Shown here: positions 15,453 through 22,558 of the stretch, one piece after another | How positions within the stretch are numbered: position 1 is the stretch's first letter | How the letters are laid out: each line of letters begins with the position of its first letter | Assembly: GCA_043720875.1 (NCBI GenBank) | Contig: JAYSRU010000266.1 | Location: 1-22,558 of the forward strand | Reading direction: 5' to 3' | Length of the DNA stretch: 22,558 bases | From: JAYSRU01 sp043720875 | Lineage (GTDB): Bacteria; Bacteroidota; Bacteroidia; Flavobacteriales_D; Crocinitomicaceae | Notes under the pieces: generated by a model | Told to the model about the DNA's origin: nothing | Databases searched by the model: none | Seen by the model: the letters and a program-made list of their open reading frames with translations, nothing else | Program-made: the position numbers and the translations under genes

Positions 15453-18087
15453 TCACCTTTCTAACCACCACGCCATCAGCACTTTTCACTTCTAACAAAT
15501 ACTCGCCCTTTGCTAAATAATCTAGTTGCGAAAGCTCGATTAAATTCGTGTTGTCGTATATTTTCGTATACAATGTTCTTCCGCTAAGGTCGAGCAAAGA
15601 AATGGTGTAGCGCTCCACTTTTGCAAGAGAAATGGTAAAGTTACCCGTAAATGGATTAGGATAAACCGCAGTAATAAAACTTGCATTTTCGTGTAAGTTT
15701 ACAAGTGAAGAAACATTTACCTTTGCGGTTACTTTCAAAAACTTTCCATTCGATTTTGTGGGACAATACAAATCAAGGATGAAGTTATAATACCCCAAAC
15801 CAAAACCAATGTAATAATTTACGGGAATTACCTCTAACAAACCAGCACTGTAAACGTTCCAAACCACCATTACAGAATCTAAAGCAAATGAAGTAACAGA
15901 AGCAACCGTTACAGAATCGATAGCAAAATAACTTACGTTACAGTTTTCAATTGCCCCAATTGGTGGCGTGTTGTAGGCGTTTGAAGCACCATCTTGGTAG
16001 AGAAACAAGGTATTGGTATCTGTAGCAACCATATAGGGCAACGTTACCGTAGCACCAACTGCATCTGTTACCGTAACAGAGTAAACTCCTTCACAAAATG
16101 CAGAAGCTAAAGCCGTTGTTGCGCCAGTAGAATGAGCAAAAGTATAAGGTGAAGTTCCGCTCGTAACAAGAACCTCAGCCGCACCATTACAAAGGCCAGT
16201 TTCGCTTGTTGGGGTAACCAAAACATCAGCCGTTAATGGAATAGCAACTGCATCAAAAGGTAGATAGTAATCTGCAACAGCACTACAACCAACGGCATCC
16301 GTAATTGTTACAAAATTGAAACCAGCACAAGCGTTAGTTAAAGTAGAAGCGACTTGTGGAGCATCATAATTGAAAGCATAACTGTAAGGCGCTGTACCTC
16401 CAATCATTGCTGCTTCAAGTGTGCCTGCGCAAGATGAGGTTGTTGCAAGACCTGTGTTTGTGAGGGCTGTTGGAAGAGGAGCTTCTATTGTAATCGTTAA
16501 AGTAGCTATTGCGCAACCAATTGTTGGGGTAAATGTATAAAGCGTGGTAGCTAAGTTATTTATAGCAGGACTCCAAGTCCCTATTACACCATTTATGCTT
16601 GTAGTTGGTAAAGCAGGAATAGTTGTTCCACTGCAATAGGATGAGATAGGGTCAAAAGTTGGGACTATAATAATATTCTCAGTTATAGGATTAAAATTTT
16701 GCCAAACTGCAGTGCCTTGATAGGCTAACAAAGAACCTATCGGAATACATAATGCTATGTTAGCAATGTTTAGATCAACAAAAACAGTACTATTAATGCT
16801 TAATGGCGTAAGATCATCTGATACAACTAAAGCTAATGACGTACAACCGTGAAACGTAGAATCTCCGATACTTGTTAAAGAATTAGGGAGTATTATCGAG
16901 GTTAAAGAGTAACAATTATCAAACGCGTAATTTCCAATACTTGTAACAGAATTAGGAATAGTAATTGATGTTAAAGCTGTACAATTATTAAACGCCCCTT
17001 CCCCCATACTTGTAACAGAATTAGGAATAGTAATTGATGTTAAAGCGGAACAATTATAAAACGCAATATTTCCAATACTTGTAACGGAATTGGGAATGTT
17101 GATGGAAGATAAAGAGCTACAGGAATAAAACGCGCCACCCCCAATACTTGTTACAAAGTTTGGAACAATAATGGAAGTTATTGCAGAGCAATAACCAAAC
17201 GAATAATCTCCAATACTGGTTACGGAACTTCCGAAAGTAACAGAAGTTAATAATGGACATAAAAAAAATGCATAATCTCCGATAATTGTGACAGAGTTTG
17301 GAATAACAATGGAAGGCATCACAGAACAATAACCAAAGGCAAAATCCCCAATACTTATTACAGAATTTCCTATGGTAACGGATGTTAAAGACCAACAATT
17401 CATAAATGTAGAATCTCCGATACTCATCACAGAATTAGGAATTGTTATAGAAGTTAAGCTTTGACACTGATAGAACGCATAATTTCCAATGGTTGTTACA
17501 GAATTTGGAATTGTAATAGAAGTTAAATTACCGCATCCCGCAAAAGTTGCGTTTCCGATACTTGTTACAGAATTCCCAAGAGTCACCGAAGATACATTGG
17601 AATAATAAAACGCATTATTCCCAAGATTTGTTACAGAATCAGGAATTGTTATAGAAGTTAAACCACTAGAAGTAAACGCATAATCTCCAATACTAGTTAG
17701 AGAATTAGGAAGTATAATTGAAGTTAACGATTGACAACCAGCAAAGGCATAATCCCCAATGCTTGTTAGAGAATCCCCGATAGTAATCGAACTTAATTGG
17801 GATTGTTTAAACGCATAATTTCCTATGCTCAATACAGAATTGGGTAGTATTACATAGGTTAAACTTGTACCAGAAAACGCATAATTTCCAATACTTGTTA
17901 CTGAATAGGTTGTACCTAAATTAATGACAGAGCTTGGAATGACAACGCCACCTGTAATACCAGAATTAGAGCCAACCTCAACAGTAGTTCCAGTAATGTT
18001 ATAATTTATACCATTATCGGTAAATGTTTGCGCAAAAGAAATGCTTGCCGTTAAAAACAAGAAACTAAAGAGTAGTAAATTTTTCAT
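15445..18087 (-). CDS. BspA-type leucine-rich-repeat surface protein with SprB-like repeats and T9SS domain
   Basis: 880 residues from the ATG at 18087 (a GTG at 18108 is in frame but would put a polar extension before the signal peptide). Signal peptide 1-19 or so (NLLLFSFLFLTASISFAQ). Residues about 63-426 are 16 tandem LRR_5 repeats of 22-23 residues with the pattern VTSIGxYAFxxCxxLTSITIPNS. Next come a short region typical of BspA proteins, an Ig-like segment (about 475-536, ending in TFTPTIGCAIATLTITI), and two SprB-like repeats (about 550-610 and 630-680, GTAPYSYAF and GTSPYTFAH, each followed by VTITDA or VTVTDA). The last 75 or so residues, beginning AVYPNPFTGN, are a T9SS type A sorting domain. 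It is expected at the cell surface, probably in adhesion or cell contact. It has no enzyme motif. Confidence 0.93.
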   Translation of the reverse strand: MKNLLLFSFLFLTASISFAQTFTDNGINYNITGTTVEVGSNSGITGGVVIPSSVINLGTTYSVTSIGNYAFSGTSLTYVILPNSVLSIGNYAFKQSQLSSITIGDSLTSIGDYAFAGCQSLTSIILPNSLTSIGDYAFTSSGLTSITIPDSVTNLGNNAFYYSNVSSVTLGNSVTSIGNATFAGCGNLTSITIPNSVTTIGNYAFYQCQSLTSITIPNSVMSIGDSTFMNCWSLTSVTIGNSVISIGDFAFGYCSVMPSIVIPNSVTIIGDYAFFLCPLLTSVTFGSSVTSIGDYSFGYCSAITSIIVPNFVTSIGGGAFYSCSSLSSINIPNSVTSIGNIAFYNCSALTSITIPNSVTSMGEGAFNNCTALTSITIPNSVTSIGNYAFDNCYSLTSIILPNSLTSIGDSTFHGCTSLALVVSDDLTPLSINSTVFVDLNIANIALCIPIGSLLAYQGTAVWQNFNPITENIIIVPTFDPISSYCSGTTIPALPTTSINGVIGTWSPAINNLATTLYTFTPTIGCAIATLTITIEAPLPTALTNTGLATTSSCAGTLEAAMIGGTAPYSYAFNYDAPQVASTLTNACAGFNFVTITDAVGCSAVADYYLPFDAVAIPLTADVLVTPTSETGLCNGAAEVLVTSGTSPYTFAHSTGATTALASAFCEGVYSVTVTDAVGATVTLPYMVATDTNTLFLYQDGASNAYNTPPIGAIENCNVSYFAIDSVTVASVTSFALDSVMVVWNVYSAGLLEVIPVNYYIGFGLGYYNFILDLYCPTKSNGKFLKVTAKVNVSSLVNLHENASFITAVYPNPFTGNFTISLAKVERYTISLLDLSGRTLYTKIYDNTNLIELSQLDYLAKGEYLLEVKSADGVVVRKVSK
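16810..17901 (-). repeat. Sixteen tandem 66-69-bp repeats encoding LRR_5 units
   Basis: The 16 repeats cover 364 codons. Neighbouring copies are close enough at DNA level for slippage or recombination to change their number, so repeat number may vary between strains. Short-read assembly of this stretch may be wrong. Confidence 0.9.
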
Positions 18088-18154
18088 AGTAGATTTTTTA
18101 TTGAGCACTTAAACAATCATTCATCATTCAAGTGTATTCTTTTATTTTACCTTG

Positions 18155-18162
18155 CAAAGGTA
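18155..18162 (-). promoter_or_regulatory. -7 box TACCTTTG upstream of the BspA-like gene
   Basis: Exact TAnnTTTG match on the minus strand, 67 nt before the ATG at 18087; the expected -33 position has TTTT but no TTG. Confidence 0.5.
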
Positions 18163-18290
18163 AGCTATTAATGTAGTGATAAAACGAATAGTTCACATAA
18201 TGACTTAATTTAATTTGGTGAGCAATTGCTTGGTGTTTGAAAAGGTTAATTTTTGGTTTCAAAACAGTATGAATATTTGTATTTTATCTT

Positions 18291-18415
18291 GAAGTAATTC
18301 TCCAACCTTCAATTTACGCTCCGCGCTAGGGTGGGAGTGAGAAAGCCCACAGGTTTTTTTACCGAGGACTTGAAACGGGAGACCGTATAAGCGCCCAAGT
18401 TGATGGTCTTTAAAT
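18291..18415 (+). ncRNA. Candidate structured RNA or leader upstream of ileS
   Basis: The 421-bp gap between the BspA-like gene and ileS has no credible protein gene, but this part is GC-richer than the gap around it and full of complementary arms on the plus strand. One fold joins GCGCT (18323-18327) to AGCGC (18390-18394), enclosing GTGGG/CCCAC (18331-18335, 18346-18350), a small GGT/ACC hairpin (18352-18354, 18361-18363), and ACGG/CCGT with a GAGA tetraloop (18375-18386). A competing hairpin joins CTCCAACCTT (18300-18309) to AGGGTGGGAG (18328-18337) with one mismatch and one wobble. A structured RNA, a riboregulator of ileS, or a dispersed palindromic repeat are all possible; I do not recognise the family. 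Confidence 0.35.
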
Positions 18416-18460
18416 TCATTCATCGTTTCAAAATTTGAAGCATCTTTTATAAACATTCCG

Positions 18461-18529
18461 TAACTTCGCGACCTTAATATCGGTTGAAAAATCGCTTTCG
18501 ATAGCGCATTACAATTATAGCAACGCAAC
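18461..18529 (+). promoter_or_regulatory. Possible ileS promoter and short leader
   Basis: TAACTTCG (18461-18468) differs from TAnnTTTG in one position, and TTTG lies 23 nt upstream (18434-18437), at the limit of normal spacing. If used, transcripts would start near 18475 and leave the structured stretch outside the ileS messenger. Confidence 0.3.
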
Positions 18530-21500
18530 ATGGCAAAGAAATACCAACAGTACGAAAAATTGAATTTACCCGAATTGGCTCAAAAAATTCAGGATAAATG
18601 GACAGCAGAAAATACATTTGATGCGTCGATGAAAATTCGTGAGGGTGCAACGCCATTCGTGTTTTTCGAAGGTCCCCCGTCTGCGAATGGTATGCCCGGA
18701 ATTCACCACGCATTAGCGCGTTCGGTGAAAGATTTATTTTGCCGCTATAAAACATTGCAAGGTTTTCAAGTGAAACGTAAAGCAGGTTGGGATACGCACG
18801 GACTACCAATTGAGCTTGGGGTTGAGAAAGAATTGAAAATTACGAAAGAAGATATTGGCAAGAAATTGACCATTGAAGAATACAATCAAGCGTGTAAAAC
18901 GGCAGTAATGCGTTACACAGATGTTTGGAATAAATTGACGGTAGACATGGGCTATTGGGTAGATATGGAAGATCCATACATTACCTATGAGCCAAAATAT
19001 ATGGAAACGGTTTGGTGGTTGTTGAAAGAAATGTATACCAAAGATTTGATCTACAAAGGGTACACGATTCAACCGTATTCACCAAAAGCAGGTACAGGTT
19101 TATCGTCGCACGAAATTAACCAGCCGGGTTGCTACAAGGATGTAAAAGACACGTCAATTGTTGCGCAGTTCAGGTTAAATGCGAATCAAAAATTACCCTT
19201 CAATGTTGCAATCAATAGTGAAGACGTTTTTGTGTTAGCTTGGACAACTACACCGTGGACTTTGCCTTCAAATACTGCATTAACCGTTGGACCAAAAATC
19301 GAATACAGTTTGATTAAAACATTTAATCAATATACGTTTGAGCCGATGACCATAATCATGGCAACTGCATTAAAAGCGTATCAATTCGGTAAATTATACG
19401 TTGAGGTAGCTGAAGAAAGCGAACTTTCAACCTACAAAAGCGGAGATAAAACCATTCCATGTTTTGAACTAGCAACCACAACCGGAGCAATGTTGGAAGG
19501 TTTAACCTATGAGCAATTGATGCCGTATGTTTTACCGAATGACAACCCAGAAGAAGCATTTAGAATCATTTTAGGAGATTTTGTTACCACAGAAGATGGA
19601 ACGGGAATTGTGCACACAGCGCCAACCTTTGGAGCAGACGATATGCGTGTAGCAAAAGAAGCTGGCGTTCCACCCATGTTGATCAAAGACGAGAACGACA
19701 ACTTGGTTCCCTTGGTAGATTTGCAAGGAAAATTCAGAAAAGAAATGGGCGATGCCTTGGGTGGCATGTACGTTAAAAACGAATATTACAACGACGGTGA
19801 AGCTCCTGAACGCTCAGCAGATGTGCAAATTGCAATTCTATTGAAAGAGCAAAACCGTGCTTTCAAAGTAGAGAAATACGAACACAGTTATCCGCATTGT
19901 TGGAGAACCGACAAACCAATTTTATATTACCCATTAGATTCTTGGTTCATTAAAGTAAGCGAGCACCGCGAACGATTAATGGCCTTAAATGATACCATAA
20001 ATTGGAAGCCAGAATCTACAGGAACGGGTCGTTTCGGTAAGTGGCTTGAGGGCGCAAACGATTGGAACCTTTCACGTTCGCGTTATTGGGGTATTCCAAT
20101 TCCAATTTGGAGAACAGAAGATAAATCGGAAACCATCTGTATTGGTTCTGTGGAAGAATTATACACAGAAATTGAAAAAGCCATTGTTGCGGGAGTAATG
20201 ACAGAAAATCCTTACGCTAGTTTTGAACCTGGAAACATGGACAAAGCAAATTATGCGAAACTAGATTTACATAAGCATCACGTGGATAAAATCACCTTGG
20301 TTTCTACTAAAGGCGAACCAATGAAACGCGAGTCTGATTTGATAGATGTATGGTTTGATTCGGGTTCAATGCCTTACGCACAATGGCATTATCCGTTCGA
20401 AAATAAAGAGTTAATTGAAAACCAAACGGGATATCCTGCAGATTTTATTGCTGAAGGTGTTGACCAAACACGTGGCTGGTTCTATACTTTGCATACCATT
20501 TCAACCTTGGTTTTTGATAAAGTAGCTTACAGGAATGTAATTTCTAACGGACTTGTATTGGATAAGAATGGTCAGAAAATGTCTAAGAGTAAAGGCAATA
20601 CGGTAGATCCTTTTGCAACCTTAGAAAAATATGGACCAGATGCCACGCGTTGGTATATGATCACTAATGCTCAACCTTGGGATAACCTAAAGTTTGATTT
20701 GGAAGGAATTGGTGAAGTGCAACGAAAATTCTTCGGAACGCTTTACAACACGTATGGTTTCTTCGCTTTGTATGCCAATGTGGATGGTTTCAATAACCAA
20801 GAGGCTCAAGTTGCTTTAGCCAATCGTCCAGAAATTGACCGTTGGGTTTTATCCAAGTTAAATACATTAATAAAAGAAGTTGAAGAAGCATTTGACACGT
20901 ACGAACCAACCAAGGCAGGACGATTAATTCAGGATTTTGTTTCCGATCAACTTTCAAATTGGTATGTGCGTTTGTGTAGAAGAAGATTCTGGAAAAGCGA
21001 TGACAGTCAAGATAAATTGGCAGCATACCAAACCTTATACATGTGTTTGGAAACAGTTTCAATACTTGCTTCACCGATCGCACCATTCTTTTGTGACCAA
21101 TTATTTTGTGATTTGAATGCGGTAAGTGGAAATCATACAGCAAGTTCTGTTCATTTAGCGAACTTTCCAACAGTGGATACTGCGGCAATAGATTTGGATT
21201 TAGAAGCACGTATGGAAATAGCACAACGTATTTCTTCTTTAGGTTTAGCCTTGAGAAAGAAAGAAAAACTGCGTGTGCGCCAACCTTTACAAAAAATCAT
21301 TATTCCAGTATTAGATCAACTTTTTGCAGACCGTATCTTGAAGGTGAAAGATTTAATTCTTTCTGAGCTTAACATAAAAGAAATGGAATTACTTGCTGCG
21401 GATAATACCGTTTTTATTAAAAGCATTAAACCAAATTTCAAAACGATTGGCAAGAAATATGGGCAACAAATGAAAGCAATTACCGCAGCGGTAAATGGTT

Positions 21501-21940
21501 TTTCAAGTGCAGATATTTTAGCGATCGAAACGCAAAAAGGTTGGAATGGAACGTTAGATGGAGTTGCAATGCAGCTTGACCTAGAAGATTTTGAAATTCA
21601 AGCGCAAGATATCCCAGGTTACACGGTTGCAAGTGATAATGAGATCACTGTTGCATTAGACGTGACATTAAACGAAGCATTAATTTCGGAAGGAATAGCC
21701 CGCGAAATTGTAAATAGAGTTCAAACGTTGCGTAAAGATTCAGGATTAGAAGTTACCGATAGAATTTCCTTAGTGATTGAAACGAGCGAAAGTATAGCGA
21801 ATGCCTTGGCTGCAAATATGAATTACATCTGTGATGAGGTTTTGGCCGATAAAATTGAAGTAGGAAATGTAGCTAACGCAAGTTTGATTACTGATATAGT
21901 AAGCGAAGGCGATACGAAAGTAGCGTTGGTGAAGAATTAA
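18530..21940 (+). CDS. ileS: Isoleucyl-tRNA synthetase with altered GXHH signature
   Basis: Charges tRNA-Ile. It has 1136 residues, the long form seen in Bacteroidota and eukaryotic-type (IleRS2) enzymes. The class I signature, normally HxGH, reads GIHH at residues 57-60 (in PPSANGMPGIHH), i.e. the first and third positions are swapped. The CP1 editing domain is present (WTTTPWTLPSNTAL; GTGIVHTAPTFGADD), then the KMSKS loop at 683-687 and the anticodon-binding domain. All catalytic and editing regions are complete. From what I recall of work on IleRS2, this type tolerates mupirocin much better than IleRS1. The gene is preceded by a 421-bp region with possible RNA structure, and its stop overlaps the next start in TAATG. 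Confidence 0.97.
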   Translation: MAKKYQQYEKLNLPELAQKIQDKWTAENTFDASMKIREGATPFVFFEGPPSANGMPGIHHALARSVKDLFCRYKTLQGFQVKRKAGWDTHGLPIELGVEKELKITKEDIGKKLTIEEYNQACKTAVMRYTDVWNKLTVDMGYWVDMEDPYITYEPKYMETVWWLLKEMYTKDLIYKGYTIQPYSPKAGTGLSSHEINQPGCYKDVKDTSIVAQFRLNANQKLPFNVAINSEDVFVLAWTTTPWTLPSNTALTVGPKIEYSLIKTFNQYTFEPMTIIMATALKAYQFGKLYVEVAEESELSTYKSGDKTIPCFELATTTGAMLEGLTYEQLMPYVLPNDNPEEAFRIILGDFVTTEDGTGIVHTAPTFGADDMRVAKEAGVPPMLIKDENDNLVPLVDLQGKFRKEMGDALGGMYVKNEYYNDGEAPERSADVQIAILLKEQNRAFKVEKYEHSYPHCWRTDKPILYYPLDSWFIKVSEHRERLMALNDTINWKPESTGTGRFGKWLEGANDWNLSRSRYWGIPIPIWRTEDKSETICIGSVEELYTEIEKAIVAGVMTENPYASFEPGNMDKANYAKLDLHKHHVDKITLVSTKGEPMKRESDLIDVWFDSGSMPYAQWHYPFENKELIENQTGYPADFIAEGVDQTRGWFYTLHTISTLVFDKVAYRNVISNGLVLDKNGQKMSKSKGNTVDPFATLEKYGPDATRWYMITNAQPWDNLKFDLEGIGEVQRKFFGTLYNTYGFFALYANVDGFNNQEAQVALANRPEIDRWVLSKLNTLIKEVEEAFDTYEPTKAGRLIQDFVSDQLSNWYVRLCRRRFWKSDDSQDKLAAYQTLYMCLETVSILASPIAPFFCDQLFCDLNAVSGNHTASSVHLANFPTVDTAAIDLDLEARMEIAQRISSLGLALRKKEKLRVRQPLQKIIIPVLDQLFADRILKVKDLILSELNIKEMELLAADNTVFIKSIKPNFKTIGKKYGQQMKAITAAVNGFSSADILAIETQKGWNGTLDGVAMQLDLEDFEIQAQDIPGYTVASDNEITVALDVTLNEALISEGIAREIVNRVQTLRKDSGLEVTDRISLVIETSESIANALAANMNYICDEVLADKIEVGNVANASLITDIVSEGDTKVALVKN

Positions 21941-22558
21941 TGTTGCATTCAATTCAAAATATTAAGAAAGTATTTGATACTGGTCAAAAACCGGTTTTGG
22001 TTGAATGTAATGATCTTAAGGATTATGTGGTCAAGCATTCTCGAGGAAAACTTCCAGCTAATTTACTTTTTATAGAATGGTTAAGTCATTCTCTATTAGA
22101 AGCTCTAGGTGTGGAATTACCGAATAAAGAACTCGTAATAGTTAAGGATGAACATACATTTGGAACAAGTGAATGTAATGCATCGTTTTTCGGAAAAATT
22201 CCTTGTTTTGCCACAACTTATTTAGAAGAAGCAATAGAATGGAGTCAATTTGAATTTAGAAAAATTAAAATCAGCAACAAGCGAGATCTATTGGTTATTG
22301 CATTTTTTGATCTTTGGTTTGCGAATGAAGATAGAAGTTGGAACAACTTTAATTTATTGATAAATGCAAATGATTCTGGATTTTTTGTAATTCCTATAGA
22401 TCATGGGGCATGCTTGAATTCGAATGGTTTTAATATAGATAGGAAATTATGCTTAATTACAGAAGATGAATCAATAATTAATACTCAAGAATTCAAGAAA
22501 ATTGTTAAGCAAGAAATAAAAACACTCAAGGATATAAATCAATTTATAGAAGAGTTGT
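21940..22558 (+). CDS. HipA-like (HipA_2-type) kinase, 3' end cut by window
   Basis: The ATG shares its A with the ileS stop (TAATG). The frame is open for 206 residues to the window end without a stop, so the C-terminus is missing. Kinase-like features are VECNDLKDYVVKH with a candidate ATP-binding Lys32; FIEWL with Glu46; the catalytic-loop-like stretch FDLWFANEDRSWNNFNLLIN (candidate Asp131, Asn136); and IPIDHGACL (Asp154 in DHG), the metal-binding motif. The order and spacing fit the HipA-like family. Sampled lines have roughly 23-35% GC, against about 42% in a line sampled from ileS, which suggests recent acquisition. The first 206 residues hold all expected kinase motifs, so it is probably not a pseudogene. 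I could not see an upstream antitoxin gene such as HipB. Confidence 0.78.
   Translation, partial: MLHSIQNIKKVFDTGQKPVLVECNDLKDYVVKHSRGKLPANLLFIEWLSHSLLEALGVELPNKELVIVKDEHTFGTSECNASFFGKIPCFATTYLEEAIEWSQFEFRKIKISNKRDLLVIAFFDLWFANEDRSWNNFNLLINANDSGFFVIPIDHGACLNSNGFNIDRKLCLITEDESIINTQEFKKIVKQEIKTLKDINQFIEEL

Noticed and set aside
18328..18340. T-box-like AGGGTGG before ileS
   Set aside because: Only seven bases match; the following NACCGCG of the T-box core is missing, and T-boxes are not known as a rule in Bacteroidota.
18259..18531. A 90-codon minus-strand ORF upstream of ileS
   Set aside because: It has no recognisable domain, lies over the GC-richer structured stretch, and its start overlaps the ileS ATG only because CATG is palindromic; more likely a by-product of the structured DNA than a protein gene.

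Overview
The window looks like chromosomal DNA of a low-GC member of the Bacteroidota, probably Flavobacteriales or a close relative. The signs are: two proteins with type IX secretion (T9SS) C-terminal domains, SprB-like repeats and a DUF8202-type lectin-like protein; promoters of the Bacteroidota type (TAnnTTTG -7 box) and no clear Shine-Dalgarno sites; an IleRS with the altered signature PGIHH; and an ftsX-DUF3098-uppP-truB cluster. The genus cannot be fixed from this sequence alone.

Layout, left to right. (1) 1-2348, plus strand: the 3' end of an MMPL/RND membrane transporter, rfbA and a polyprenyl diphosphate synthase, tightly packed and ending at a strong bidirectional hairpin that faces queA on the minus strand. 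(2) 3486-7556: an intergenic region of about 390 bp, a T9SS-secreted DUF8202-like protein, and a TPR/membrane/coiled-coil/HTH regulator. (3) 7693-10501: a PIF1-like helicase with a C-terminal helix-turn-helix, convergent with thiol peroxidase tpx. (4) 13268-10587, minus strand: the envelope/translation operon ftsX-DUF3098-uppP-truB with a well-formed promoter. (5) 13407-14044: a YceI-like lipoprotein with a textbook terminator. (6) 14059-18087, minus strand: an accessory stretch with an AAA_14/DUF4143 ATPase, whose promoter abuts a 12-bp-arm palindrome, and a very repetitive BspA-type leucine-rich-repeat protein for T9SS export. (7) 18160-22558, plus strand: a structured leader region of about 350 bp, ileS, and a HipA-like kinase gene that overlaps the ileS stop codon (TAATG) and runs off the window.

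The most interesting unit is the last one. A protein-kinase-fold gene of the HipA_2 type, distinctly more AT-rich than ileS, is fused translationally to an isoleucyl-tRNA synthetase with a swapped GXHH signature, behind a 5' region that can form several mutually exclusive hairpins. Known HipA-family kinases inactivate aminoacyl-tRNA synthetases, so a synthetase-kinase pair in one transcript is a testable and possibly new arrangement. The second is the palindromic operator lying directly against the promoter of the orphan AAA_14 ATPase. Most other genes are ordinary housekeeping genes.
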